Positions 17,474-27,913 are shown, counted from the stretch's first letter. The stretch: DNA of 64,000 bases from Auraticoccus monumenti (GCF_900101785.1 NZ_LT629688.1:1984001-2048000); one strand, 5' to 3'. A program made the numbers and translations. The notes: generated from the letters alone by a model not told the origin.

Positions 17474-18286
17474 ATGACCGTCCCCGGAGAGCCGATCGAC
17501 CTCGATCCAGGACCCCTGGCCGAGCTGCTCGCTGACCCCGTCCGCTGGCCGGTGGTGCAGGTCGTGGGGAGCACCGGCTCCACCAACGCCGACCTGGCCG
17601 CGGCGGTCCGCGCCGGCGGTGCCCGGGTCGGCACGGTGCGGCTGGCCTGGTACCAGACCAGCGGGCGCGGACGGCTGGACCGCCGCTGGGAGGCGCCGCC
17701 GGGGAGCATGGCCGCGGTGTCGGTGCTGGTGGACGCGACCGCCGTGGCCCCGGACCGGCTGCCCTGGCTCTCGCTGGTCACCGGCCTCGGTGTCGTCGCC
17801 GGCGTCGGGGCTGCGACCGGGCTACGTCCGGAGCTGAAGTGGCCCAACGACGTTCTGCTGGACGGCCGCAAGCTCTGCGGCATCCTCGCCGAGCGGGTGG
17901 ACGGCCCCGAAGGCGCCCGGGTCGTGCTCGGTCTCGGCCTCAACCTGACCCAGCGGGCCGAGGAGCTGCCGGTGCCGACGGCGACGTCGCTGGCCCTGGC
18001 CGGGGCGCGGGACGTCGACGGGACGGCCGTGGTCGCCGCCTGCCTGCGCGCCCTCGGGAGCGTGCTGGACCGCTGGCGCACCGGTGACCCCACGCTGGTC
18101 GGGGACTACCGTGCCCGCTGCGGCACCCTGGGCCGCGACGTCGTGGTGCACCTGCCGGGCGGGGACCGGGCCACGGGCCGCGCCGTGGACGTGGACGCGA
18201 ACGGCCGGGTCGTGGTGCGGGTCGGCGGCGTCGACCGCGCCTTCGCCGTCGGCGACGTGGTGCACCTGCGCCCGCGCAGCGGCTGA
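17474..18286 (+). CDS. birA: Biotin--[acetyl-CoA-carboxylase] ligase
   Basis: 270-aa biotin protein ligase of the class without a DNA-binding domain; it attaches biotin to the acyl-CoA carboxylase carrier domain. Motifs in order are [10 protein letters not shown], the biotinyl-AMP loop [36 protein letters not shown] and GLGLNLTQ; the C-terminal cap domain has [22 protein letters not shown]. The ATG at 17474 is taken as start because no earlier start fits between it and the divergent pccB (54 nt between start codons). Confidence 0.95.
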   Translation: MTVPGEPIDLDPGPLAELLADPVRWPVVQVVGSTGSTNADLAAAVRAGGARVGTVRLAWYQTSGRGRLDRRWEAPPGSMAAVSVLVDATAVAPDRLPWLSLVTGLGVVAGVGAATGLRPELKWPNDVLLDGRKLCGILAERVDGPEGARVVLGLGLNLTQRAEELPVPTATSLALAGARDVDGTAVVAACLRALGSVLDRWRTGDPTLVGDYRARCGTLGRDVVVHLPGGDRATGRAVDVDANGRVVVRVGGVDRAFAVGDVVHLRPRSG

Positions 18287-18627
18287 CGCACGTCCGGCAC
18301 GTCCCGCGACCCATCCCCGGCAGACGTCTCGCCGCCGCAGCTGGTGGCCGGTACCGCCCGGGCCGCTGTCGGACGCCCCGGACAGCACCACCACGGCCCC
18401 GGCGTCCTCGCCGACGGCCGGTGAGCACAACCGGTCCCTCAGCCGACGACACTCGCGGATGCGGCAACGACGTCTGCTGAGCGACCGGTTGTGCGCGCTG
18501 GCGTCACGCTGCACGTCGTCGCGGGCGAACGTCGGGTGGTGGATGGAGCCGGGAGGGCGGCGGGAGCAGCCACCGGGCGTCCCTCCGCCTCTCGCGGAAC
18601 CGGCTCGGGTGGGGGCGGTGTGTCAGC
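18287..18627. other. Intergenic region with a long hairpin
   Basis: 341 bases between birA and the PH-domain gene hold no supported gene. The only structure seen is an inverted repeat with 19-bp arms at 18425-18443 and 18476-18494, described separately. The rest looks like ordinary GC-rich spacer. Confidence 0.5.
18425..18494. repeat. Inverted repeat, 19-bp arms, 32-nt loop
   Basis: Arm 1 is GCACAACCGGTCCCTCAGC (18425-18443); arm 2 (18476-18494) is its reverse complement apart from one C/G mismatch in the centre. The loop is 32 nt. It sits 139 nt after birA and 133 nt before the next gene. It is larger than a normal terminator and has no T-tract, so a dispersed intergenic repeat or an operator are both possible. 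Confidence 0.7.
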
Positions 18628-19146
18628 ATGAACGGCATGGGTGTGCCACGCAGGCTCCTCGGCGAGGGGGAGCGGGTCGTCGTGCAGCTGCGCACCCACG
18701 GCAAGGCGCTGGTGGCTCCCGTGCTCGCGCTGCTGGTGCTCGCCGGGGTCACCGGGCTCGCCGTCGCGCTGATGCCGGAGGACCTGGCCCCGGTCGGCTG
18801 GATGGCCCTCGCCATCCTGGTCGCGGCCGGGGTGCTCGGCTGGGTGGTCGTCCCCTTCGCGCGCTGGCGGACCACCACCTACACCCTGACCAGCCGCCGC
18901 CTGATCACCCGCCGCGGCATCCTCAGCCGCCACGGCCACGACGTCCCGCTCTCCCGGATCGTCGACGTCAGCTACCAGCGGAGCCTCGGCGACCGGCTGC
19001 TCGGCTGCGGCACCCTCCAGCTGCGCACCGCGTCGGAGGCCGAGCCGCTGGTGCTCCCCGACGTCCCCGACGTGGCCCGGGTGCACCTGATGGTCAGCGA
19101 GCTGGTCTTCGGCCCGCAGGCCCAGCTGGCCGGCGGACCGCGGTGA
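18628..19146 (+). CDS. Bacterial PH (bPH2/YdbS-like) domain membrane protein
   Basis: 172-aa protein. Residues about 28-75 form two membrane helices (LVAPVLALLVLAGVTGLAVAL; MALAILVAAGVLGWVVVPFA). A bPH2 domain follows: TTTYTLTSRRLITRRGILSRHGHDVPLSRIVDVSYQRS is the family's signature region. The function of this family is not established beyond membrane localisation. ATG 18628 is used; ATG 18637 is an alternative. Its stop overlaps the next gene by GTGA at 19143. Confidence 0.85.
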   Translation: MNGMGVPRRLLGEGERVVVQLRTHGKALVAPVLALLVLAGVTGLAVALMPEDLAPVGWMALAILVAAGVLGWVVVPFARWRTTTYTLTSRRLITRRGILSRHGHDVPLSRIVDVSYQRSLGDRLLGCGTLQLRTASEAEPLVLPDVPDVARVHLMVSELVFGPQAQLAGGPR

Positions 19147-19928
19147 GCGTACGGCTGGAGCGGACCCCGGTCGAGGGTGCCTGGGCCGTGGTGATGGACC
19201 GGCCCGAGGCCCTCAACGCCCTCAGCACCTCCCAGGCGCGCGAGCTCACCCGGGTGTGCGCGGAGGTCGCCGCGCAGGACGACCTGCGGGTCGTGCTGCT
19301 CACCTCGGCGCTGGACCGGGCCTTCTGCGTCGGGGCGGACCTCAAGGAGCGCCAGCAGATGGACGAGGCCGGGCTGCTGGCCCAGCGGCCGGTGCTGGTG
19401 GCGGCCTTCGCGGCGGTCAGCGCGCTGCCGGTGCCCACCGTCGCCGTGGTCGACGGCCACGCCCTGGGCGGTGGGTTCGAGCTGGCGCTGCGCTGCGACC
19501 TGGTGGTGGCCGGGCCGGGTGCCCGGTTCGCGCTGCCCGAGGTCGGCGTCGGGCTGGTGCCCGGCGGGGGCGGCACCCAGCTGCTGTCGCGCCGGGTCGG
19601 GCTCAACCGGGCGCTGGACCTGGTGCTGACCGGTCGCCACGTCGACGTCGCCGACGCCGAGCGACTCGGTCTGGTGGACCGTCGCGGTGAGGACGCGACC
19701 GCCACCGCGCTCGAGCTGGCCGGCGTCGTGGCCAGCCGGTCGCCGCTGGCGGTGCGGGCCGCGCGGACGGCCGTCCGCGCCGGGTTCGACCTGCCCCTGC
19801 CCGAGGCCCTGGAGGTGGAGGACGCCGCCTGGCACGAGGCCGCCACCTCGGCGGACCGGGTCGAGGGGATCGACGCCTTCGTGACCGGACGCGAGCCCCG
19901 CTGGCCCAGTGCCCGAGGAGGACGATGA
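19143..19928 (+). CDS. Enoyl-CoA hydratase/isomerase family protein
   Basis: 261-aa crotonase-fold protein starting at a GTG that overlaps the previous stop. It shows AFCVGADLKERQQM (first oxyanion-hole region), DGHALGGGFELALRCDLVVAG (second oxyanion-hole glycines) and FALPEVGVGLVPGGGGTQLLSR, where the conserved catalytic-loop glutamate of hydratases is expected. It ends with FVTGREPRWPSARGGR, typical of hydratases (AFxEKRxPxW). It probably hydrates enoyl-CoA in fatty-acid or branched-chain degradation; the exact chain length is unknown. The stop overlaps gtrA by ATGA. Confidence 0.88.
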   Translation: MSVRLERTPVEGAWAVVMDRPEALNALSTSQARELTRVCAEVAAQDDLRVVLLTSALDRAFCVGADLKERQQMDEAGLLAQRPVLVAAFAAVSALPVPTVAVVDGHALGGGFELALRCDLVVAGPGARFALPEVGVGLVPGGGGTQLLSRRVGLNRALDLVLTGRHVDVADAERLGLVDRRGEDATATALELAGVVASRSPLAVRAARTAVRAGFDLPLPEALEVEDAAWHEAATSADRVEGIDAFVTGREPRWPSARGGR

Positions 19929-20380
19929 GCAGCGCGCCCCTGCCCCAGCCGGTCGAGCTGCCGGTGGACGAGCGGGCCAGCCACGACCGCCTCAGCACCC
20001 AGCTGGTGCGGTTCGTGCTCACCGGCGTGCTCTCCGCGGTGGTCGACTTCGGCCTGCTCAACCTGCTGATGTGGGCCGCTCTCGGGCACACGGCGGCCAA
20101 GGCGCTGTCCTTCGTGGCCGGCACCACCACCGCCTACCTGATCAACCGGCGCTGGACCTTCCGCGCCGAGCCGTCCCGTCGCCGCTTCCTCGCCGTCGTG
20201 GCGCTCTACGCCGCCACCTTCGCCCTGCAGGTGGGGCTGTTCTCGCTGCTCTACCTGTGGCTGCCGCGGCTGGGGCTGGGGGAGGCGTGGGTCCGGGTGG
20301 TGGCTTTCGTGATCGCCCAGGGGGTGGCCACCGCCGTCAACTTCGTCGTCCAGCGGACGGTCATCTTCCGGCTCCGCTGA
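19925..20380 (+). CDS. GtrA-like four-helix membrane protein
   Basis: 151-aa GtrA family protein with four helices (QLVRFVLTGVLSAVVDFGLLN; GHTAAKALSFVAGTTTAYLIN; FLAVVALYAATFALQVGLFS; VVAFVIAQGVATAVNFVVQR). The NRRWTFR and FVVQRTVIFR segments are family hallmarks. GtrA proteins are thought to help move or recruit polyprenyl-phosphate sugars at the membrane; the mycobacterial homologue Rv3789 is next to dprE1 and was linked to arabinan assembly. Here it is 7-8 kb from dprE1, so the functional link is an inference. It overlaps the hydratase gene (ATGA). Confidence 0.88.
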   Translation: MSSAPLPQPVELPVDERASHDRLSTQLVRFVLTGVLSAVVDFGLLNLLMWAALGHTAAKALSFVAGTTTAYLINRRWTFRAEPSRRRFLAVVALYAATFALQVGLFSLLYLWLPRLGLGEAWVRVVAFVIAQGVATAVNFVVQRTVIFRLR

Positions 20381-20421
20381 GCCGTGCCGGAGGGATAAAA
20401 TCCCATAGTTCGTCGCCCGGC

Positions 20422-23400
20422 TCAGGGCCCGCCGAGCAGCCCGGCGATGTCGTCGGCGGTCAGCTCGGTGGCGGCCAGCGACTCCCCGTCGACCACGTTG
20501 GCGAACAGGGCGGCCTTGCGTCGTGACAGCTCCATCACCTTCTCCTCGATGGTGCCCTCGGAGACCATCCGGTACACCACCACGTTGCGGGTCTGCCCGA
20601 TCCGGTGCGTCCGGTCGATGGCCTGGGCCTCGGCGGCAGGGTTCCACCAGGGGTCGAGCAGGAAGCAGTAGTCGGCCTCGGTGAGGGTGAGCCCGACCCC
20701 ACCGGCCTTGAGGCTGATCAGGAACGCCGGGTCGGTGCCCGTCCGGAACCGCTCGATCTCGTCGGCGCGGTTCCGGGTGGAGCCGTCGAGGTAGGCGTGG
20801 CTGAGGCCGGCGGCGTCCAACCGTGCCCGGACCCTGCGCAGGAACCCGGTGAACTGGCTGAACACCAGCGCCCGGTGCCCCTCGGCCGCGACCTCGGTCA
20901 GGTGGTCGACCAGGGCGTCGATCTTGGCCGACCCGACCCCGTCGTGCTCGGGGTCCACCAGCGCCGGGTCCAGGCTGAGCTGGCGGAGCCGGGTCAGCGA
21001 GGCCAGCACGGTGATCCGGTTCTCGTCGAGGTCCTCCAGCAGCTTGAGCACCCGCTGACGCTCCCGGTGCAGGTGGGTGTCGTAGATCTTGCGGTGCCGC
21101 GGCCCGAGCGCGACCGAGAGCACCTGCTCCTGCTTGGCCGGCAGGTCCGCGGCCACCACGTCCTTGGTGCGGCGCAGCACCACGGGTCGGATCCGGCGAC
21201 GCAGCAGGGCCAGCGCGTCGGTGTCGGCGTCCTGCTCGATGGGCTGGGCGAAGTGGTCGGAGAACTCCTTGGCCCAGGGGAAGATGCCGGGCGCCGTGAG
21301 CTGCAGGATCGACCACAGCTCCATCAGGTTGTTCTCCATCGGCGTTCCGGTGATGGCGAACCGCGAGCCGGCCTCGACCGCCCGGACGGCGGCGTGGGTC
21401 TTGCTGCGGTGGTTCTTGACCGCCTGCGCCTCGTCCAGCACCAGCCCCGCCCACGGCCGGGCCGCGTAGCCCTGCGCCTCCAGCCGGACCAGGGTGTAGG
21501 TGGTCACCACCACGTCCGGCGGGCCGGACACCTCCGGGCTCTCGGGGAGCGCGACCGCGGGCGGCCGGTCCAGCGGCCAGCCCCGCCGGGCGGCGGACTC
21601 GGTGACGGCCAGCACCCGCAGCCCCGGGGTGAAGCGACGCGCCTCGGCCACCCAGGTGCTGACCACGCTGGAGGGGGCCACCACCAGGAACGGCGGCGCC
21701 GACCGGCCCGCGGCGGCGTCCTGCTCCCGGGCCCGGGCGATCATGGCCAGCGTCTGCAGCGTCTTGCCGAGCCCCATGTCGTCGGCCAGCACGCCACCCA
21801 GCCCGTGCTCGTGCAGGAAGGACAGCCACCGGTACCCGTCGCGCTGGTACGGCCGCAGCGTCGCGCGCAGGCCCTCGGGCTCGGGCGGGGGAGGTGTGGC
21901 GGGGAGGTCGCGCAGGGCGCTGGCCGCCTCGGTCCACCGGCGGACCCGGTCGTCGCCCTCGGCGAGCTCGGCCAGGTCGGCCAGCAGGTCGTGGTGGTCG
22001 CGGGTGAGCACCAGCCGGTCCCGCGGCTGGTCGACCAGCGCCTGGGCGTCGGCCACCAGCCGGGCCAGCTGGTCCAGCTCGGGGCGGTCGACGTCGAGGT
22101 AGACGCCCTTGCGCACCATCACCTTGGTCTGCCCGCTGGCCAGCGCCTCCAGCACCTGGGCCAGACCGAGGTGGCAGGTGCCCAGGGCGGCGTCGTCGAT
22201 GGTGATGACCACCTCGAGCTCCAGCCAGTCCGTGCGGCCGGCGCGGTGGGTGCCGTCGGAGGGGGTGAAACGGACCTGCGGGGTGCCGGTGGCCTCGCGG
22301 AAGTCCGGTTCGTCCCCGAGCACCACCAGCTCGACGTCCTCGGTGGCCGCGGCCCAGCGGCGGAGCTCGGGCAGCCGGTCCTCCGCGAAGACCATGGCGT
22401 CGGCGCCGCGGAGCACCAGCACCGGGTGCAGCGTGCCGCCCCCGCGCTCACCGAGCCCGAGCAGCACCGCCAGCTCCTCGGTCGGCTCGAGGGTGTCCAG
22501 CAGCTCCCGCTCGCGCTCCCGGTCCCGGGTGCCGGGGGCGACGTCGGGGGCGTTCACCGGCAGGTCGGCCACCTGACCCCCGCCCAGTTCGTAGACCCAG
22601 CGCCAGGCCAGCTCGGCGCTCGCGTCCTCGTGCCAGGTGAGCTGGGCCCGCAGCCGTGGCCGGGGCGGGCCGGGGAGCTCGACCGAGCCGTCGCGGGAGC
22701 CGACCTGCACGCTGCGCCGCAACCGGGGCAGGTACTGCCCGAACAGCTCCGGGACGCCCTCGGGCGGCACCACCAGCGGGCTCTGCCGGACCACCTGGTT
22801 GCGCACGGGTGCCGGCACCGGACGGTCGAGCCGGGCCAGCGTGATCGTGGTGCCGCCACCGGGCCGCTCGCCCCACAGCACCAGGCCGTGCGCCGGGTCG
22901 CCCACGAAGGCCACGTCGGCCGGGTCGACCCAGCGCCCGTCGTGGCTGGCGCCGAGCCGGCCGGTGACCCCGTCGGCCCTGCTGCTCAGGTCGAGCTCGA
23001 GGGTGGCGGTGCCCGGTGCCACCTCGACCTCGGTGCGGGCGGCGGAGCAGACCAGCGCGACGCCCACCTCGGCGGCCCGCTCCAGCAGCGGCCACAGCGT
23101 GGGGCCGGCCAGGTGCAGCTCGAGCGCGTCCGCCCCGGGGCTCCAGTACGGCTGACCGACCTTGAGGGCGATCTGGACCTCACGCAGCAGGGCCAGCTGC
23201 TGCGGGTCGTAGCGGGCGCGCCGGTCGAGCTCCGCCGAGGCCAGCTCGCGCCAGCCGAACCCGCTGCGCAACCAGCGCCCCGAGGACCCCTGCCGTGACA
23301 GCCGGAGGGTCAGCCTCGGCCGCCCCACCGCGCCACCGGGGTCGAACCGGTGCCGCGGCTGCTTGGGCACCGTCACCATCAGGGCCAGGGGGGTCGGCTC

Positions 23401-23784
23401 ACCCGGGGTCTCGGACCCGTCCGAGGCGTCGGCCAGGGCATCCAGGGTGGTGCGCCAGGCGTCGGCCGCGCCGTGGGTCTCCGCGGCCACCAGCACCGCC
23501 GCCACCGCGTGCTTGCACGCCCAGCTGAGCGGGCAGCTGCACTCCACGTCGACCTCGGTGGTGCGCCCCCGCACCACCGACTCCCGTTCGGTCACGCTGA
23601 CCCGGACCGCGTACCGGGCCCCGCCCTCCACCACGCCGACCACGACGACCCGGCCCTCGGAGCGGTGCACCTCGGTCTGCAGCACCCGGCCGGCGCGGGC
23701 GTAGACGGTGCCGCGCACGATCGACTCGGGGTCGACCCACCCCTCGAGCGACTCGCTGGTGGCGAGGTCGGAGAGCAGCAGCAC
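20422..23784 (-). CDS. SNF2/RapA-family DEAD/DEAH helicase with N-terminal SWIM zinc finger
   Basis: 1120-aa ATP-dependent DNA translocase. A SWIM zinc motif lies near residues 85-105 (VECSCPLSWACKHAVA, CxCx6CxH). A long actinobacterial middle region follows. The SNF2 core begins LRPYQRDGYRWLSFLHEHGLGG with Walker A DDMGLGKT, DEAQ box VLDEAQAVKNHRSKT, ITGTPMEN and, in the helicase-C domain, VFSQFTGFLRRVRARL, LISLKAGGVGLTLTEAD and QAIDRTHRIGQTR. It may remodel DNA-protein or RNA-polymerase complexes in repair; its precise role is unknown. It is convergent with gtrA and divergent from purK. Confidence 0.93.
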   Translation of the reverse strand: MLLLSDLATSESLEGWVDPESIVRGTVYARAGRVLQTEVHRSEGRVVVVGVVEGGARYAVRVSVTERESVVRGRTTEVDVECSCPLSWACKHAVAAVLVAAETHGAADAWRTTLDALADASDGSETPGEPTPLALMVTVPKQPRHRFDPGGAVGRPRLTLRLSRQGSSGRWLRSGFGWRELASAELDRRARYDPQQLALLREVQIALKVGQPYWSPGADALELHLAGPTLWPLLERAAEVGVALVCSAARTEVEVAPGTATLELDLSSRADGVTGRLGASHDGRWVDPADVAFVGDPAHGLVLWGERPGGGTTITLARLDRPVPAPVRNQVVRQSPLVVPPEGVPELFGQYLPRLRRSVQVGSRDGSVELPGPPRPRLRAQLTWHEDASAELAWRWVYELGGGQVADLPVNAPDVAPGTRDRERERELLDTLEPTEELAVLLGLGERGGGTLHPVLVLRGADAMVFAEDRLPELRRWAAATEDVELVVLGDEPDFREATGTPQVRFTPSDGTHRAGRTDWLELEVVITIDDAALGTCHLGLAQVLEALASGQTKVMVRKGVYLDVDRPELDQLARLVADAQALVDQPRDRLVLTRDHHDLLADLAELAEGDDRVRRWTEAASALRDLPATPPPPEPEGLRATLRPYQRDGYRWLSFLHEHGLGGVLADDMGLGKTLQTLAMIARAREQDAAAGRSAPPFLVVAPSSVVSTWVAEARRFTPGLRVLAVTESAARRGWPLDRPPAVALPESPEVSGPPDVVVTTYTLVRLEAQGYAARPWAGLVLDEAQAVKNHRSKTHAAVRAVEAGSRFAITGTPMENNLMELWSILQLTAPGIFPWAKEFSDHFAQPIEQDADTDALALLRRRIRPVVLRRTKDVVAADLPAKQEQVLSVALGPRHRKIYDTHLHRERQRVLKLLEDLDENRITVLASLTRLRQLSLDPALVDPEHDGVGSAKIDALVDHLTEVAAEGHRALVFSQFTGFLRRVRARLDAAGLSHAYLDGSTRNRADEIERFRTGTDPAFLISLKAGGVGLTLTEADYCFLLDPWWNPAAEAQAIDRTHRIGQTRNVVVYRMVSEGTIEEKVMELSRRKAALFANVVDGESLAATELTADDIAGLLGGP

Positions 23785-23862
23785 GTCTGGAAACCTACGG
23801 CCCGCCTCCGACAGAACCGTCGGTGCGGTGCGCCGGGGGAGGCGGCACTAGGGTGTGGGCCC

Positions 23863-25026
23863 GTGAGCGACTCCGACGCGGTGCGTCCGTTCGTGGTGGG
23901 GATCATCGGTGGCGGGCAGCTGGCCAGGATGATGCACCAGGCCGCCATCGGGCTGGGCGTGCGGACCCGGCTGCTGGCCGAGGGCTGCGACGTCTCCGCC
24001 GCGCAGGTGGTGGCCGACGTGACCGTGGGCGACTACACCGACCCGGCCACCGTCACCGCCTTCGCCGCCGGCTGCGACGTCATCACCTTCGACCACGAGC
24101 ACGTCCCCGCCGCGATCCTGCGCGAGCTGGAGGCCTCGGGCAAGGCGGTCCGGCCCGGCCCGGCCGCACTGGTGCACGCCCAGGACAAGGTGCTGATGCG
24201 GGAGCGGCTGAGTGCCTTCGGGGCACCCTGCCCGGTGTTCCGGGTGGTTCCCGACGAGGCCGCGCTGGTCGCGTTCGGCGACGAGCAGGGCTGGCCGGTG
24301 ATCGCCAAGACCTCCCGCGGCGGCTACGACGGCAAGGGCGTCTGGAAGCTGGACGGCCCCGAGCAGGCCGCAGAGCCCTTCGCCCGGCTGGGCGAGGGCG
24401 TCCAGGTGCTGGCCGAGGAGCACGTCGACTTCGCCCGCGAGCTGAGCGCCCTGGTCGTCCGCTCCCCGTCCGGGCAGGCGGTCGCCTACCCGGTCTCGGA
24501 GTCGGTGCAGCGCGACGGCGTCTGCGTCGAGACCACCACGCCGGCCCCCGGTCTCACCGAGGAGCAGGCCACCTCCGCCCAGCACCTGGCCCTGGCGATC
24601 GCCGCCGAGCTGGAGGTGGTGGGCCTGCTCGCGGTGGAGCTGATGCAGCGCCGCGACGGCAGCGTCGTGGTCAACGAGCTGGCCATGCGTCCGCACAACA
24701 CCGGCCACTGGAGCATCGACGGAGCCCACACCTCCCAGTTCGAGAACCACCTGCGCGCGGTCCTCGACCTGCCCCTCGGCGACCCGGTGGCCCGCCAGCC
24801 CTGGACCGTGATGGGCAACGTGCTCGGCGGCACCGAGGAGGACCTCCCCTCGGCGCTGCTGCACTGCTTCGCCCGCGACCGGCGGCTGCGGGTCCACCTG
24901 TACGGCAAGGAGGTCAAGCCCGGCCGCAAGGTCGGCCACGTGACCACCTTCGGCTCCGACCTGGACGACGTCCGCCGCCGCGCGCGCCACGCCGCCGGCT
25001 ACCTGAGAGGTGACCACGATGCCTGA
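23863..25026 (+). CDS. purK: 5-(carboxyamino)imidazole ribonucleotide synthase
   Basis: 387-aa ATP-grasp enzyme that carboxylates AIR to N5-CAIR in purine synthesis. The GTG at 23863 gives [31 protein letters not shown]. Family motifs are [39 protein letters not shown], and [17 protein letters not shown] near the metal site. A TAGGGT box at 23849-23854 is 8 nt before the start, compatible with leaderless transcription. It overlaps purE by 8 nt. Confidence 0.96.
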   Translation: MSDSDAVRPFVVGIIGGGQLARMMHQAAIGLGVRTRLLAEGCDVSAAQVVADVTVGDYTDPATVTAFAAGCDVITFDHEHVPAAILRELEASGKAVRPGPAALVHAQDKVLMRERLSAFGAPCPVFRVVPDEAALVAFGDEQGWPVIAKTSRGGYDGKGVWKLDGPEQAAEPFARLGEGVQVLAEEHVDFARELSALVVRSPSGQAVAYPVSESVQRDGVCVETTTPAPGLTEEQATSAQHLALAIAAELEVVGLLAVELMQRRDGSVVVNELAMRPHNTGHWSIDGAHTSQFENHLRAVLDLPLGDPVARQPWTVMGNVLGGTEEDLPSALLHCFARDRRLRVHLYGKEVKPGRKVGHVTTFGSDLDDVRRRARHAAGYLRGDHDA

Positions 25027-25516
25027 GACCACACCCCGGGTGGCGGTCCTGATGGGGTCTGACTCCGACTGGCCCACCATGGAGGCCGCCGCCCTCGCCC
25101 TGGACGAGTTCGGGATCACCCACGAGGCCGACGTCGTGTCTGCGCACCGGATGCCGGAGGCGATGGTCAGCTACGGCCGTCAGGCCCACACCCGCGGCGT
25201 CGAGGTCATCATCGCCGGCGCCGGCGGGGCGGCCCACCTGCCGGGGATGCTGGCCGCGCTCACCCCGCTGCCGGTGATCGGGGTCCCGGTGCCGCTGAAG
25301 CACCTGGACGGCATGGACTCGCTGCTGTCGATCGTGCAGATGCCCGTCGGGGTGCCCGTGGCCACCGTCTCCATCGGCGGGGCACGCAACGCCGGGCTGC
25401 TGGCGGTGCGGATCCTGGCCGCGGGTGACCCGGCGCTGACCGCGGCGGTGCTCGCCTTCCAGGACGAGCTGCGCGCCGCGGCCGAGGCCAACGGGGCCCG
25501 GGTCCGCGACCGCTGA
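25019..25516 (+). CDS. purE: 5-(carboxyamino)imidazole ribonucleotide mutase
   Basis: 165-aa class I PurE converting N5-CAIR to CAIR, the next step after PurK. ATG 25019 is chosen over GTG 25010 because GAGAGG lies 8 nt before it. Core motifs are [40 protein letters not shown] and [23 protein letters not shown] (substrate loops). It overlaps purK by 8 nt and is surely co-transcribed. Confidence 0.96.
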   Translation: MPETTPRVAVLMGSDSDWPTMEAAALALDEFGITHEADVVSAHRMPEAMVSYGRQAHTRGVEVIIAGAGGAAHLPGMLAALTPLPVIGVPVPLKHLDGMDSLLSIVQMPVGVPVATVSIGGARNAGLLAVRILAAGDPALTAAVLAFQDELRAAAEANGARVRDR

Positions 25517-25580
25517 GCCGACCGCGGAGGTCGCTACGGTGGCCCCGGACACGGCGTCGCGAGGAGGTGGACGAGTCAGG

Positions 25581-26609
25581 ATGAAGGCACTGGTCAAGAC
25601 CCAGGCAGGTCCGGGTCTGGAGCTCGTGGACGTCCCGGTGCCGACCCCCGGCCCCTCCGACGTGCTGATCCAGGTGGCCAGCACCGGGGTCTGCGGCACC
25701 GACCTGCACATCGACTCCTGGGACGCCTGGGCCGCGGCGCGGGTGCAGCCCGGTCGCGTCATCGGGCACGAGTTCTCCGGCCGCGTGGTCGAGGTGGGCT
25801 CAGCCGTCACCGACGTCGAGGTGGGCGACGTGGTCAGCGGCGAGGGCCACCTGGTCTGCGGACGCTGCCGCGCCTGCCGGGCCGGCCGGCGCCACCTCTG
25901 CATCGCCACCGTCGGGATCGGCGTCCAGGCCGACGGCTGCTTCGCCGAGTACGTGGTGCTCCCGGCCGGCAACGTCTGGGTGCACCGCCACCCGATCGAC
26001 CTCGACGTGGCCGCGATCTTCGACCCCTTCGGCAACGCCGTCCACACCGCGCTGGCCTTCCCCTGCCTGGGCGAGGACGTCCTGGTCACCGGCGCCGGGC
26101 CGATCGGGATCATGGCCGCCATGGTGGCCCGTCACGCCGGTGCCCGGCACGTGGTGGTCACCGACCTGGCGCCGGAGCGGCTCGCCCTGGCCGCCGAGCT
26201 CGGGGCCACGCTCGCGGTGGACATCCGCACCTCCTCGGCCGCGGAGGCCCAGCAGCAGCTCGGGATGCGGGAGGGCTTCGACGTCGGGCTGGAGATGTCG
26301 GGCAGCGCCGCCGCGCTGCGCGACATGATCGCCCAGATGACCCACGGCGGCCGAATCGCCGCCCTCGGGCTGCCGGCCGGTGAGGTGAGCATCGACATGG
26401 CCACCGTGGTGCTCAACATGCTGACCATCAAGGGCATCTACGGCCGGGAGATGTTCGAGACCTGGTACGCCATGGACGTCCTGGTCCACTCCGGGCTGGA
26501 CGTCTCCGGCGTGATCACCGACCGCTTCGGCTTCGCCGACCACCGGGAGGCCTTCTCCACCGCCCGCAGCGGGTCCGGTGGCAAGGTCGTGCTGCGCTGG
26601 TCGGACTGA
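25581..26609 (+). CDS. tdh: L-threonine 3-dehydrogenase (zinc-dependent)
   Basis: 342-aa medium-chain dehydrogenase oxidising L-threonine to 2-amino-3-ketobutyrate. ATG 25581 is preceded by GAGGAGGTGG. The catalytic zinc site is visible in VCGTDLHI and GHEFSG; the structural-zinc cluster in [15 protein letters not shown] has four cysteines. The NAD motif is [32 protein letters not shown] and [16 protein letters not shown] are typical of Tdh as opposed to sorbitol dehydrogenase. Glycine C-acetyltransferase follows, completing the threonine-to-glycine pathway. Confidence 0.95.
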   Translation: MKALVKTQAGPGLELVDVPVPTPGPSDVLIQVASTGVCGTDLHIDSWDAWAAARVQPGRVIGHEFSGRVVEVGSAVTDVEVGDVVSGEGHLVCGRCRACRAGRRHLCIATVGIGVQADGCFAEYVVLPAGNVWVHRHPIDLDVAAIFDPFGNAVHTALAFPCLGEDVLVTGAGPIGIMAAMVARHAGARHVVVTDLAPERLALAAELGATLAVDIRTSSAAEAQQQLGMREGFDVGLEMSGSAAALRDMIAQMTHGGRIAALGLPAGEVSIDMATVVLNMLTIKGIYGREMFETWYAMDVLVHSGLDVSGVITDRFGFADHREAFSTARSGSGGKVVLRWSD

Positions 26610-26722
26610 CGCACCATGGAGGGGACGCTCGTCACCGACCCGTGCGGGCACCCCACGTCGCGTAGGGTCGGGGCCCGTCGCAGGGACCACCACCGGACGT
26701 CAGGACCGCCGAAGGAGACCAC

Positions 26723-27913
26723 GTGTACGGACAGCTGAGGGAGCACCTGCTCGGCGAGCTCGCCCAGATGACCGAGGACGGGCTGTACAAGGTCGAGGCG
26801 CCGCTGACCAGTCCGCAGGCCGCGCACATCCGGGTGGCCGACGGGGCGGGGGAGCGCGGCGTGGTCAACCTGTGCGCCAACAACTACCTCGGGCTGGCCG
26901 ACCACCCCGACCTGGTGGCGGCGGCGACCGAGTCGCTGCAGCGCTGGGGGTTCGGGATGGCCTCGGTGCGCTTCATCTGCGGCACCACGACGCTGCACCA
27001 GGAGCTGGAGAGCGAGATCAGCCGCTTCCTCGGCACCGAGGCGACGATCCTCTACTCCTCCTGCTTCGACGCCAACACCGGGCTGTTCGAGACCCTGCTC
27101 GGGCGCGAGGACGCGATCATCTCCGACGCGCTCAACCACGCCTCGATCATCGACGGCGTGCGGCTCTGCAAGGCCACCCGCTACCGCTACCCCAACCGCG
27201 ACATGGCCGCCCTGGAGGAGCAGCTCCAGCAGGCCGCCGGGGCCCGGTTCCGGCTGGTGGTGACCGACGGCGTCTTCTCGATGGACGGCTACTACGCCCC
27301 GCTGGACCAGATCTGCGAGCTGGCCGACCGCTACGACGCGCTGGTGATGGTCGACGACTCCCACGCCGTCGGCTTCACCGGTGCCACCGGGGCCGGCACG
27401 CCGGAGCTGTTCGGCGTGCAGGACCGGGTGGACATCGTCACCGGCACGCTGGGCAAGGCCCTGGGCGGGGCGTCGGGGGGCTACACCTCCGCGCGCGCCG
27501 AGGTCGTCGAGGTGCTGCGGCAGCGCTCCCGGCCCTACCTGTTCTCCAACTCCCTGGCCCCCTCGATCGCCTCGGCGGCCCTGGCCACGCTGAAGATCCT
27601 GGAGACCTCGGCCGACCTGCGTGAGCTGCTGAGGGCCAACACCGCCTACTTCCGCCTGGAGATGACCCGCCGCGGCTTCGACGTCCCCGAGTCCGAGCAC
27701 CCGATCGTCCCGGTCATGGTGGGCGACGCGACGCGGGCGGCGGCGATGGCCGACGTCATGCTGGAGCAGGGCGTCTACGTCCGCGCCTTCAGCTACCCGG
27801 TGGTGCCCCGCGGTGCGGCCCGGATCCGCACCCAGATGTCGGCCGCGCACAGCGTCGAGGACCTGGACCGGGCCGTCGCCGCCTTCGAGGTCGCCCGGGA
27901 GCGTTGTGCCTGA
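26723..27913 (+). CDS. kbl: Glycine C-acetyltransferase (2-amino-3-ketobutyrate CoA ligase)
   Basis: 396-aa PLP enzyme cleaving 2-amino-3-ketobutyrate with CoA to glycine and acetyl-CoA. The GTG at 26723 has GAAGGAGA upstream. Motifs include [29 protein letters not shown], the aspartate in [13 protein letters not shown], and the PLP lysine in [16 protein letters not shown]. It acts directly on the Tdh product; 113 nt separate the two genes, with a TAGGGT box near 26664, so kbl may also have its own promoter. Its end overlaps the next gene by 8 nt. Confidence 0.95.
   Translation: MYGQLREHLLGELAQMTEDGLYKVEAPLTSPQAAHIRVADGAGERGVVNLCANNYLGLADHPDLVAAATESLQRWGFGMASVRFICGTTTLHQELESEISRFLGTEATILYSSCFDANTGLFETLLGREDAIISDALNHASIIDGVRLCKATRYRYPNRDMAALEEQLQQAAGARFRLVVTDGVFSMDGYYAPLDQICELADRYDALVMVDDSHAVGFTGATGAGTPELFGVQDRVDIVTGTLGKALGGASGGYTSARAEVVEVLRQRSRPYLFSNSLAPSIASAALATLKILETSADLRELLRANTAYFRLEMTRRGFDVPESEHPIVPVMVGDATRAAAMADVMLEQGVYVRAFSYPVVPRGAARIRTQMSAAHSVEDLDRAVAAFEVARERCA

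Noticed and set aside
20392-20404. GGGATAAAATCCC between gtrA and the helicase as a terminator or operator
   Set aside because: The stem is only 5 bp with a 3-nt AT loop, and there is no supporting context; left unassigned.
20605-23298. 897-codon plus-strand frame opposite the SNF2 helicase
   Set aside because: Antisense shadow; the reverse strand carries all helicase motifs.
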